Shown here one piece after another: positions 1 through 6,729 of a stretch of 7,158 bases of DNA (its first letter is position 1; the number at the start of each line of letters is the position of its first letter). The translations under genes were made by a program, and so were the position numbers. The notes below the pieces were generated by a model. The model saw only the letters and a program-made list of their open reading frames with translations. It was not told the DNA's origin and searched no databases. Origin of the DNA: an uncultured Clostridia bacterium (lineage in GTDB: Bacteria > Bacillota > Clostridia > Lachnospirales > CAG-274); NCBI GenBank assembly GCA_946630405.1, contig CAMOYW010000045.1, positions 1-7,158 on the forward strand, written 5' to 3'.

Positions 1-1354
1 ACACCTCAACCTCTTCTGCAAGAGTCTCCTCGGGCGCACCGCTGTCCCACGGGTCGGCGGCAACTTTTGCCTCCCATTTTTCGGTTTCCCTTTCTTCCCA
101 AGGGTCGTCGGGAACTTCTAAGGGTGCAGCTTCGTCGTACTCATCCACATACTCACTCTCATCTGTCCAGGGTTCCGCTTCTTCTTCCCAAGGCTCTTCT
201 TCCGATACATTTTCCGATAAAAGTTCCTCTTCGCCGTCATCGGGAACCAGCTCATCAAAACTTTCGGGCATAAGCTCGTCATAATCCCCGGAATCCGCCT
301 CCGACACACTCTCATGGTCATATTCATACTCGCTCACCTCAACGGTAGGCTCATTGTATGAAAAATCGGGCACTATCTCGGTCATTTCCTCGGTGGAAAC
401 GATACGCTCGGTAGGCGCTATGAGCAGAGTTTCCTCTTTTATCTGCGATATAACGTTATCAAGCTCTATACGCATTATGACGGGAGATTTATATCTTTTG
501 CCCTCTCTGTAAGAAATTGCCTTAAGTATTATCTCCGCTACCCTGCCCTTTGCATTTGCGGGCGTTTCAAACTCATCGCCTCTGAGTCTGCGAACTCTCG
601 AAACCTCTATATCGTTTTGATCGATAGGCTCAGGGAAATCGGGCATAAACGGCTCTCTGTTTCTGTTAAAGAGCTTATAAAGCACAAGTCCCAAAGCATA
701 TGTATCCACGGTAGCCGTATAGGGCTGACCCTCAAAAATTTCGGGTGCCATATACAGCATATTACCCCTTTTACGCACTCCGAGCGTTCTGTTAATGGGA
801 GGTGTGATACCAAAATCGCTTAAAAACACCTCTCCCGCTTCATTAATGAGAATATTTTCGGGCTTAATATCTGCGTGTATGACCTCAAAACGAGCGCAAG
901 TCTCCAAAAGATTACACAAACGGGAAATAATACGAAGTGCCTGCACATCGGTGATACCGTTATCTCTGACAAATTCATCAAGGTTTTTGAGCTTCTCCAT
1001 TTTGAGAAATACATCCCATTGGAGTTTGTCATCAAGCTTGTTTACCTTTCTGTCGATATAAGGCATAATACGCCCGTCGTCGATCTTTGAAATATTAATA
1101 ATGGAAGCCAACAGATCCTCGGTAACACCTCGGTAAAAAACTTCCGCCCCCTTCTCACTCATCCCCTTTTCCATTCTCTCCTTAACTTCATTTTGAGAGA
1201 ACGGCAGTTTGATATACTTGAGAACAGCCTGCTGAACATGGCCATACTCACTCTTCTCAAGAAGATAGCTTTCGCCGTAATTACCTACGCCGAGTTCTCT
1301 GGTCACGTACCATTCCCCCCAGAACGGTTCGTAACGTTTCACATCATCAATCAT
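1..1354 (-). CDS. Ser/Thr protein kinase, Hanks type, with acidic Trp-rich tail (3' end beyond window)
   Basis: Reading from ATG at 1354 the frame stays open for 451 codons to the window edge, so the C-terminus is missing. The kinase domain covers about residues 15-300. Visible motifs are a glycine loop GVGNYG (22-27), a VLK lysine (K46), catalytic loop HADIKPEN (160-167; D162, K164, N167), DFG (180-182), APE (203-205) and DxxxxLG (D217). These residues predict an active cytoplasmic kinase phosphorylating Ser/Thr of unknown targets. Oddities: the HRD arginine is Ala (non-RD type) and the P+1 threonine before APE is Asn198; I cannot assign the alpha-C glutamate with confidence. After residue 306 comes a low-complexity acidic tail (49 D/E against 3 K/R in residues 332-451) with five Trp (389, 396, 419, 427, 436), mostly in EPWE/DPWE-like motifs. 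No transmembrane segment is seen in the visible part. The start is supported by AAGGTGG four bases before the ATG. Kinase identity is confident; its substrates are unknown. Confidence 0.93.
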   Translation of the reverse strand, partial: MIDDVKRYEPFWGEWYVTRELGVGNYGESYLLEKSEYGHVQQAVLKYIKLPFSQNEVKERMEKGMSEKGAEVFYRGVTEDLLASIINISKIDDGRIMPYIDRKVNKLDDKLQWDVFLKMEKLKNLDEFVRDNGITDVQALRIISRLCNLLETCARFEVIHADIKPENILINEAGEVFLSDFGITPPINRTLGVRKRGNMLYMAPEIFEGQPYTATVDTYALGLVLYKLFNRNREPFMPDFPEPIDQNDIEVSRVRRLRGDEFETPANAKGRVAEIILKAISYREGKRYKSPVIMRIELDNVISQIKEETLLIAPTERIVSTEEMTEIVPDFSYNEPTVEVSEYEYDHESVSEADSGDYDELMPESFDELVPDDGEEELLSENVSEEEPWEEEAEPWTDESEYVDEYDEAAPLEVPDDPWEERETEKWEAKVAADPWDSGAPEETLAEEVEV

Positions 1355-1357
1355 AGA

Positions 1358-1365
1358 TCCACCTT
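1358..1365 (-). promoter_or_regulatory. Ribosome binding site of the kinase gene
   Basis: Minus-strand AAGGTGGA lies just before the ATG at 1354 and matches the anti-Shine-Dalgarno complement with one mismatch. Spacing is a little short (3-4 bases). It decides the start, since no other in-frame ATG is near and the glycine loop follows at residue 22. Confidence 0.7.
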
Positions 1366-1372
1366 GTTTCCA

Positions 1373-1391
1373 AAATGCCTTTACGGCATTT
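1373..1391 (-). other. Small hairpin in the kinase 5' leader
   Basis: AAATGCC (1391-1385) pairs with GGCATTT (1379-1373) around a GTAAA loop, a perfect 7-bp stem ending 7 bases before the ribosome binding site. It does not cover the site and has only a short T stretch (part of the stem arm) followed by GG, so it is not a convincing terminator. It could stabilise the mRNA 5' region or modulate initiation; function is unproven. The rest of the 1355-1484 gap holds only the promoter and ribosome binding site. Confidence 0.4.
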
Positions 1392-1449
1392 CACATTATA
1401 GGGTTTCGTCATCTCATAGCTGTAACATTATGGTAATTTTCAATACACA

Positions 1450-1478
1450 ATTATAACACAACTGCAATAAAATTACAA
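1450..1478 (-). promoter_or_regulatory. Sigma-A-type promoter with extended -10, upstream of the kinase gene
   Basis: On the minus strand a -35 box TTGTAA (1478-1473) is followed by a 17-bp spacer and a perfect -10 box TATAAT (1455-1450). The bases before it give TGTTATAAT, an extended -10. Predicted transcription starts near 1443, leaving a 5' leader of about 90 nt before the kinase ATG. The promoter begins only 7 bp after the stop codon of the propeller gene. A second TATAAT occurs at 1400-1395 but has no convincing -35 partner. Confidence 0.72.
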
Positions 1479-1484
1479 CCCTAT

Positions 1485-3650
1485 TTATTTAATTTTCTTT
1501 AAATTTTGTATTTCATTAATGGGGGATGAATAAATTCCCTTATTATTAAATCTGTACAATGTATTACCCGACTTTACCGTGCATGTCAACGTTGCATCCT
1601 CAAGTATTGCCACTCTTTTAAAGCCGTCGTCAAGGTCAAGCGTATATACATAACCTCCGTCATAGGTAAGTGTTCCGTCACTTATAATGGACAGAGGTAA
1701 TGTAAAGAGCTTTTTCTCATTATCAAAGCCGAAAAGCTCGGGTCTGTTGAAAAGCTGAGATTTTGCATTTTTACCTATGTCTTCCGTAAACAGAAGCTTG
1801 GGAGAATCGTATCCCGATATATCATAGGCATTGAGGCTCAGCCCCTCACTGCCGTCGGAAACCGTCAGTATGTGTGTTCCGTCATAAGGATATATCAATA
1901 GCTTTCCGTCCGAAATACTCATGGTCCCTCCGCCTCTCGGGTTAAGAGGATCCGTTACATCTACCGTATATATGGGCTTCGTCAGATTATCGGGTGTCAA
2001 AAACACCTTATCTTCCGTAAATATAGCAGATTTTATATCGGCAGCTTCTGCAATACGGGTAGCTTCGCCCGCAGGCTCAAGATTATTGTTAAGTGTATAA
2101 AGGTCATTGACCTTTTTCCCGTATTCATCCGTAAAATCCGTTACGGAATAAAGATAACCCATGTGCTCGCACATCGCCTTGTTGTCGGGAATAAAGCCCT
2201 TTATCATGCCTTTTGCATTTACATCGGAGTTTTCGGAATTTAAGGCTATTTTATATATATCCGTATGCTCTGCCTTAATATCTCCTTCCACCGCACAGTT
2301 TATATCCTTTGCAATATAAAGATGCGCTCCCGAAAGATATTTGTTGCTTCCCGCACCCCAAAAGGCATTAATTACGGGAGAAAGGGTATCGTCGCCGATA
2401 TTGACACTCGCACACACGGTATAATCGCCGCCCACAAGTTCGGGAAAATACTTTATCTTCTCAAACGATATGCTCTCTTTACCCTTTCCGCTGTAAGTAT
2501 CTACAAACCCGGGAGAAGAGATCTCCTTTCTGTCCGCCTTGGCATCTGCCACCACATACACGCTTTCTCCGTAAACTGAAGTGTCAAATACCGCTCCTTC
2601 AAGCCTTACGGTACGCAAATGCTTAAGATCCGATGCGTTATATATGTAAATAACGGTCTGTATATCGGCAAAATCCGTGGGATCGTCAAGAAAAAGTACA
2701 TCCTTTTCCGCTTCCGTTGTGGTTTCCGAAACACCTTCGGTTACGGTATTCTCCTTTGATCGATCGAAGCTTGCCCCCGTTATTGTACCCACAAATACAA
2801 CTCTGTCACCGCTTCGGTATGCAGAGTAAGGAACAAAACCTTTTTCAAACGGCTTACTTGCCACAAGTTCTCCGCCGTTTTCAAGGTTTATGACGCTTAG
2901 TCCGCTTTCACTTATGTAGTAAAGTCTCACACCGTCTGTTGTATAGCTTCTGTCATATCCGCTTCCGAGAAGTCTGACGGGATAATGATAATTTCCCTTT
3001 CTCTCATCCTTGCTTATATTTATAAGCTCCTGTAAATTCTCCTTTGTGGATATATACGGCAATCCCGTCACCTGCGTTCTGAGATCGGCAATAAACTCGG
3101 GAGTTTCTGAGCCGAAGCTGTCCTTTACGGAGGAAATAATGACCATGCCGTCGTAATAATACAGATACTTTTCAAATACCTGAGCAAACAAAGTCAACGG
3201 TACGTAGGTCGTCGCCCTCTCATTATAGCAATAGTACTGTGAGTCTATATACTTATCTTCGGTAGAATCGACCACCCTTACCGTGCCGTAATTCATTACA
3301 AGCGCCTTACTGTCAAGCCTTATGACGGTCTCACCCTTATCGCTGCCCGAAACATTCGCCCCAAAAGCACTCTCAAAAAAGGACAAAGGCACGTACATGA
3401 CCTCACCCTTTATCTCGGGTACAAGAGAGCAATCCTTTGCATCAAGAAGCTGCTGACGCTTATTCACAAGCATTATAGGGCTGTCTTTGCACAGCACAAT
3501 GGCATCATTGAGCCTGTTCTCCGCCGTTATCTCAACGGAATTTGAAGGAGCATCCGGCTTTTTCTGCTGTCTTGCGATTTGAAACCCAAGCACGATACAA
3601 AGTATCAAAAAATATACAATTAATATATTCAATACGAGTTTATTATTCAT
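1485..3650 (-). CDS. Membrane-anchored protein with copper-amine-oxidase-N-like domain and C-terminal Beta_propel domain
   Basis: 721 residues. Residues 5-25 form one hydrophobic segment with Arg/Lys just after it, an uncleaved anchor or signal leaving the rest outside the cell. Residues about 45-175 resemble the copper amine oxidase N-terminal-like fold (PF07833), with two YVPL motifs (86-89 and 149-152), a domain usually structural rather than enzymatic. Residues about 190-721 match the secreted beta-propeller family related to WD40 (PF09826/COG4880): DIYKIAL (464-470), GMIKGFIPDN (481-490), the IYTVDVTDPLNPRG stretch (560-573), YPYDGTHIL (587-595), and a SQLFNRPELFGFD stretch near 631-643. 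A short Thr/Glu linker (TEGVSETTTEAEK, 304-316) probably forms a surface loop. The ATG is 4 nt after the stop of the M23 gene and has only a weak AAAG site, suggesting translational coupling. Role unknown; by position it may work with the FtsEX-hydrolase system. Family assignment comes from remembered motifs, not a search. Confidence 0.88.
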   Translation of the reverse strand: MNNKLVLNILIVYFLILCIVLGFQIARQQKKPDAPSNSVEITAENRLNDAIVLCKDSPIMLVNKRQQLLDAKDCSLVPEIKGEVMYVPLSFFESAFGANVSGSDKGETVIRLDSKALVMNYGTVRVVDSTEDKYIDSQYYCYNERATTYVPLTLFAQVFEKYLYYYDGMVIISSVKDSFGSETPEFIADLRTQVTGLPYISTKENLQELINISKDERKGNYHYPVRLLGSGYDRSYTTDGVRLYYISESGLSVINLENGGELVASKPFEKGFVPYSAYRSGDRVVFVGTITGASFDRSKENTVTEGVSETTTEAEKDVLFLDDPTDFADIQTVIYIYNASDLKHLRTVRLEGAVFDTSVYGESVYVVADAKADRKEISSPGFVDTYSGKGKESISFEKIKYFPELVGGDYTVCASVNIGDDTLSPVINAFWGAGSNKYLSGAHLYIAKDINCAVEGDIKAEHTDIYKIALNSENSDVNAKGMIKGFIPDNKAMCEHMGYLYSVTDFTDEYGKKVNDLYTLNNNLEPAGEATRIAEAADIKSAIFTEDKVFLTPDNLTKPIYTVDVTDPLNPRGGGTMSISDGKLLIYPYDGTHILTVSDGSEGLSLNAYDISGYDSPKLLFTEDIGKNAKSQLFNRPELFGFDNEKKLFTLPLSIISDGTLTYDGGYVYTLDLDDGFKRVAILEDATLTCTVKSGNTLYRFNNKGIYSSPINEIQNLKKIK

Positions 3651-3654
3651 ATCT

Positions 3655-4809
3655 TTAATAAATATAACTTGTGGGATTTGTATGCTTACCGTCTATCCTG
3701 ACCTCAAAATGAGAATGAACGCCTGTCGAATATCCCGTAGTACCCGCTCCCGCAATCACCTGACCACGCTCCACATGCTGCCCCTCATGGCATCTCAGCT
3801 CATTATTGTGCGCATAGAGCGTGCTGTAACCATTGCCGTGATCTATAATGACACATTTACCGTATCCGCCTCTCCAGCCGGCATATATCACAACTCCCGA
3901 CTCTGCCGCTATTACATCGGTGTTAAGCGTTGCTTTAAGGTCCACACCCGTGTGAAATTCAGTGCCTCCGCCTATGGGACTTGTCCTGTACCCGTATCCC
4001 GAATTGGGCTTGTAGCCGTTATACTCGGGTATGGGGTATTGATATTGCTTGCCGTCGGGGTTATAGACACGGTTTGAACTGTAACTGTCCGCACCCGCAT
4101 AAGAACCTGCTGCCTGTCTTATAAGCTTTTGCACATTCTCATCTTGCAACGCAAGTTCTTCAATTTGCGCATTATATGTGTCTATACTTGAATTTATCTG
4201 TCTGACTTTCTCGTTTTTTTCGGCTATCTTTCCGTCAAGCTCCGACTTTTTTGCATTCGCCTGTGCCATAAGAGATTCGATATCGCTCTTGCTTTGCTCG
4301 ATCTCCCCAACCGCAATATCAAGCTCCTTCGCACTTGCCTCATACTTAACAAGAAGCTCCTTATCATAGTTCATCATGTATCTTGCATAAGACGCACGCT
4401 TAAAAAAGTCCGAAAATCCGTCCGCTTCAAGCACCGCATTAAGATAACCCGTACCCGACCTTTCATACATCGTTCTGACACGGGAGCGAAGCGCCCTATC
4501 CTGCTCTTCTTTTTCCCTTACTGCGGCACTAAGCCTGACATTTGCATTTTCAAGCTCTCCGCTTTTCTCTTCAAGCCTGGTATTCAAGCCGTCTATCTCC
4601 GTTTGGACCGTATCAAGTTCCTTATCAAGAGAATCTATCTCGCTCTCAATGCCCGCCTTTTCCTCATTGAGATCGTCAATATTGTTTTGCGCCTCAAACA
4701 TCTGTCCTTGAAGGTCGGATGCCTTGTTTTGCATACCGTTCAAATCTTCCGCAAGCACACAGCTCACAGCCGTAATAAATGCGGCAGATATAAGTAACAA
4801 TCTTTTCAT
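3655..4809 (-). CDS. Secreted coiled-coil M23 (LytM) peptidoglycan endopeptidase, probable FtsEX-controlled hydrolase
   Basis: 384 residues from ATG at 4809. Residues 1-20 form a Sec signal peptide (MKR, hydrophobic core, VLA before ED). AVSC at 14-17 is a poor lipobox because Ala sits at -3, so lipidation is unlikely. Residues about 24-235 are heptad-like, charged coiled coil, as in CwlO, PcsB and EnvC; a Tyr/Pro/Ser-rich linker follows (236-270). The LytM domain (about 271-384) keeps all key residues: zinc ligands H286 and D290 (HTGVD) and H367, with catalytic H334 (LYAH) and H365 (HSH). It should therefore cleave peptidoglycan cross-bridges or stem peptides itself, unlike EnvC, whose LytM domain is degenerate. 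The ATG overlaps the ftsX stop (ATGA) and AAGGAAG lies 11-12 bases upstream. A longer frame upstream was rejected since it would bury the signal peptide. In other Firmicutes FtsEX drives PcsB (CHAP) or CwlO (NlpC/P60); here an M23 enzyme fills that slot, by inference. Confidence 0.94.
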   Translation of the reverse strand: MKRLLLISAAFITAVSCVLAEDLNGMQNKASDLQGQMFEAQNNIDDLNEEKAGIESEIDSLDKELDTVQTEIDGLNTRLEEKSGELENANVRLSAAVREKEEQDRALRSRVRTMYERSGTGYLNAVLEADGFSDFFKRASYARYMMNYDKELLVKYEASAKELDIAVGEIEQSKSDIESLMAQANAKKSELDGKIAEKNEKVRQINSSIDTYNAQIEELALQDENVQKLIRQAAGSYAGADSYSSNRVYNPDGKQYQYPIPEYNGYKPNSGYGYRTSPIGGGTEFHTGVDLKATLNTDVIAAESGVVIYAGWRGGYGKCVIIDHGNGYSTLYAHNNELRCHEGQHVERGQVIAGAGTTGYSTGVHSHFEVRIDGKHTNPTSYIY

Positions 4810-6044
4810 ACTTTTAAATACTTCCTTGTGGCACCATATGCCGCAAAAGCACCGAGTCCCATACCCAAAAGAAGGCACACGGGAGTGACAACGGCAAACA
4901 GTTCACCCGTAGGCTTTAACATGACCACCGTATTTAACATATCAAGACTCGTATTGAAATATGAATACAGTCTTGAATATATAAGTGCACAAAGCGCACA
5001 CGGCAGCAATGCACCTACAAAACCTATAAGCAAGCCCTCTATTACAAAGGGTTCTCTGATAAACCAATCCGTAGCTCCGATATATTTCATAATGGATATC
5101 TCATTTTTACGAAGCATGACCGTAAGCCTTGTGGTATTTATGATAATACCCGCCGCAATGGCTCCAAGCAAAAGGGTAACAAGTACCGCTATCGTCTTGA
5201 CTGCGGCATCAAGGGCAATAAGCGTATCCGTGAGCAGACCCGCATGGCTTATATATTCAATGCCCTTGTATATGTAGCCGTCCGCTCCCACATCGGGAAT
5301 ATACATGGTAGTCGATTCGGTAGCAGCTTCACTTTTAATACCCGGAGTCGGCAAGCCAAGCGGTGCAACCGTAGTAGCCTGAGTTGTCGCCTGAGTTGTG
5401 GTCACCGCTCTTGCGGCGCGTCCGCTTGCCACCCTGTCTCTCGGCTTTATATAGTAATACGGCAAAGATCTTGTAGTGGTGGTCAAAGATGTAGTGGTCT
5501 GTGTGGTCGTTTCTCTTGTGGTAGTGGTTAGAAGCGTAGTGGTTTGTGTAGTCGTTTCGGTTATTATAATATTATTAGCCACGACCCGTTCAAACTCTTT
5601 GCGAAGTGCCTCCACTGCCGCAAGCACCGACTTTTGCGACCCGATACCGTCTACCTTCAACTCAAACGAGCGAGGAAAGGGGTTTCCCTCTTTAAGTCCC
5701 TCAAGCGACTGTGCTCCCCACATACTTTCCGCCTTTTCAAGTGCTTCTTCGGCACTTACGTAAGTGACGGAACTTACATGCGGTATTTTTTCGAGCTGTG
5801 TTTTTAAAGATCGGATCTGTTCATCCGTGGGAGTATCACCGAGATACAGCTCTATACCCACACTCTTTTCAAGTTTGTCTAATGAATAGCTTATGTTTAT
5901 AATTATACAAAGGGATAACGCAAAGGCAAAAATACAGGCGTTTACTATTACAACAGAAGCAAACGCCATAAGCTTATTTTTGGAAAGCGAATCCACCGCC
6001 TGCGAGACCGAATAGCTCAGTCCCGATAGGAAGCTTTTAATCAT
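4806..6044 (-). CDS. ftsX: Cell division ABC transporter permease-like protein FtsX, with Thr-rich extracellular insertion
   Basis: 412 residues from ATG at 6044; the usual size is about 300. FtsX is the membrane half of FtsEX and passes FtsE ATP-driven motion to a cell wall hydrolase outside. Segments: cytoplasmic N-terminus, TM1 about 25-48, large extracellular domain 49-281, TM2 about 282-304, TM3 about 333-357, TM4 about 384-406. The first part of the extracellular domain looks normal (VGIELYLGD at 62-70, VSSVTYVSAEEAL at 90-102, and a NPFPRSFELKV stretch near 121-131). The cytoplasmic loop carries the family motif RKNEISIMKYIGATDWFI (312-329), which contacts FtsE. Residues about 161-250 are an extra Thr-rich insertion: two 15-residue repeats (163-192), then PRDR, a TTQA repeat and ATESTT. 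The frame is intact and the family fold resumes after it, so this is not a frameshift. The start has GGAGG 8 bases upstream; the gene overlaps ftsE by 8 nt and the M23 gene by 4 nt. Confidence 0.95.
   Translation of the reverse strand: MIKSFLSGLSYSVSQAVDSLSKNKLMAFASVVIVNACIFAFALSLCIIINISYSLDKLEKSVGIELYLGDTPTDEQIRSLKTQLEKIPHVSSVTYVSAEEALEKAESMWGAQSLEGLKEGNPFPRSFELKVDGIGSQKSVLAAVEALRKEFERVVANNIIITETTTQTTTLLTTTTRETTTQTTTSLTTTTRSLPYYYIKPRDRVASGRAARAVTTTQATTQATTVAPLGLPTPGIKSEAATESTTMYIPDVGADGYIYKGIEYISHAGLLTDTLIALDAAVKTIAVLVTLLLGAIAAGIIINTTRLTVMLRKNEISIMKYIGATDWFIREPFVIEGLLIGFVGALLPCALCALIYSRLYSYFNTSLDMLNTVVMLKPTGELFAVVTPVCLLLGMGLGAFAAYGATRKYLKV
4821..4827 (-). promoter_or_regulatory. Ribosome binding site of the M23 peptidase gene, inside ftsX
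   Basis: Minus-strand AAGGAAG lies within the last codons of ftsX, about 11 bases before the ATG at 4809. Together with the ATGA overlap it supports this start over the upstream ATG at 4878. Confidence 0.6.
5376..5399 (-). repeat. Short tandem 12-bp repeat in ftsX coding TTQA-TTQA
   Basis: ACAACTCAGGCG (5399-5388) is followed directly by ACAACTCAGGCT (5387-5376), one mismatch in 12, then ACTACG. It encodes part of the AVTTTQATTQATTVAP stretch (residues 213-228) of FtsX, a second Thr-rich patch in the same extracellular insertion. Confidence 0.8.
5469..5558 (-). repeat. Two tandem 45-bp repeats inside ftsX coding Thr-rich 15-residue units
   Basis: Copy 1 (5558-5514) encodes ETTTQTTTLLTTTTR and copy 2 (5513-5469) encodes ETTTQTTTSLTTTTR. 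The copies match at 36 of 45 bases by my count, while the peptides differ at one residue. Most base differences are synonymous, so the peptide seems to be kept while the DNA has drifted. Runs of ACN codons make this prone to slippage or recombination. Confidence 0.9.
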
Positions 6045-6720
6045 CGCCGTAGCCTCCGCACTCCACATCACGCACTATCCTTCCCTTGTTGATGGTGATA
6101 ACGCGCTTTTGCAGTTTGTCAACTATCTCACGGGCGTGAGTAGCCGCGACCACGGTCGTTCCTTTTTTATTTATCTTTTCCATAAGTTCGGTTATTTCCC
6201 ATGCCATATCGGGGTCAAGATTACCCGTAGGTTCATCCGCAAGCAATATAGGCGGACGATTGACTATCGCTCTTGCTATGGCAACTCTCTGTCTTTCTCC
6301 GCCCGAAAGCTGGTCGGGCATAGACAAATGCTTATGACTTAACCCCACAAGGTCAAGCACCTCGGGAACTCTGTCTTTTATCTCATTTTTCGGAGTTTGA
6401 GTAATAATGAGCGCAAACGCCACATTATCATACACCGTTTTGGACGGCAAAAGTCTAAAATCCTGAAATACCACTCCGAGTTTTCTGCGAAGATAGGGTA
6501 TGCGTGACGGCTTTAAAGCCGTAATGTCATTTCCGTCAATATATATTTTGCCGCTGTCGGGCTCCGTTTCCTTTAGCAATAGCCTCAAAAAGGTGGATTT
6601 GCCCGAACCGGAAGCACCCGTCACAAAAGCAAAATCCCCCTTTTTAATGTGTATGCTTACATTCTTCAGTCCCAAAGCCCCGTCCTCGTAGGTCTTGGAC
6701 ACAGAATCAAATATTATCAT
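6037..6720 (-). CDS. ftsE: Cell division ATP-binding protein FtsE
   Basis: 227 residues, the normal FtsE length. It is the cytoplasmic ATPase of the FtsEX complex, which controls peptidoglycan hydrolysis at the septum or side wall rather than transporting a solute. Full ABC motifs are present: Walker A GASGSGKST (35-43), Q-loop VFQDFRLL with Q86, signature LSGGE (138-142), Walker B ILLADEP (158-164, catalytic E163), D-loop NLD (167-169), and switch H195 in ATH. The sequence VFQDFRLLPSKTVYDNVAFAL (84-104) is typical of FtsE. The ATG is 9 bp after the stop of the upstream regulator gene and lacks a clear Shine-Dalgarno site (TTGATAATACAAA precedes it), so it may depend on coupling to the upstream gene. 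The last 8 bases overlap ftsX. MacB/LolD-like ATPases are the nearest alternative, but the ftsX partner settles it. Confidence 0.97.
   Translation of the reverse strand: MIIFDSVSKTYEDGALGLKNVSIHIKKGDFAFVTGASGSGKSTFLRLLLKETEPDSGKIYIDGNDITALKPSRIPYLRRKLGVVFQDFRLLPSKTVYDNVAFALIITQTPKNEIKDRVPEVLDLVGLSHKHLSMPDQLSGGERQRVAIARAIVNRPPILLADEPTGNLDPDMAWEITELMEKINKKGTTVVAATHAREIVDKLQKRVITINKGRIVRDVECGGYGDD
6053..6057 (-). promoter_or_regulatory. Ribosome binding site of ftsX, inside ftsE
   Basis: GGAGG on the minus strand sits within the last codons of ftsE, 8 bases before the ATG at 6044. This spacing selects MIKSFLSG as the FtsX N-terminus over the longer frame starting at 6071. Confidence 0.8.
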
Positions 6721-6729
6721 TTTGTATTA

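Noticed and set aside
1373..1391. Hairpin as an intrinsic terminator of the ftsEX operon
   Set aside because: The stem is short and A/T-rich and is followed by TG rather than a run of T; it lies downstream of the kinase promoter, so it would end the kinase transcript.
1347..1412. A possible 21-codon leader peptide in the kinase 5' leader, overlapping the kinase start
   Set aside because: No ribosome binding site and no telling composition; an open frame this short is expected by chance.
2265..2579. Plus-strand open frames opposite the minus-strand genes
   Set aside because: They lie antisense to long genes with clear domains, have low-complexity or non-protein-like composition and no matching ribosome binding sites.
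4758..4761. Lipoprotein signal in the M23 peptidase (AVSC near residue 17)
   Set aside because: Ala at position -3 is a poor lipobox match and a good signal peptidase I site (VLA before ED) follows at once.
4801..4850. Frameshift or pseudogene signal in ftsX because of its unusual length
   Set aside because: The frame is continuous, and conserved motifs occur on both sides of the Thr-rich block in the same frame.
4810..4878. A longer start for the M23 peptidase (ATG at 4878, 407 residues)
   Set aside because: It would add 23 residues inside ftsX ahead of a good signal peptide; the ATG at 4809 has the signal peptide at its N-terminus, a usable ribosome binding site and an ATGA overlap with the ftsX stop.
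6045..6071. A longer start for FtsX (ATG at 6071)
   Set aside because: The extra nine residues do not look like an FtsX N-terminus, while the ATG at 6044 has GGAGG 8 bases upstream.
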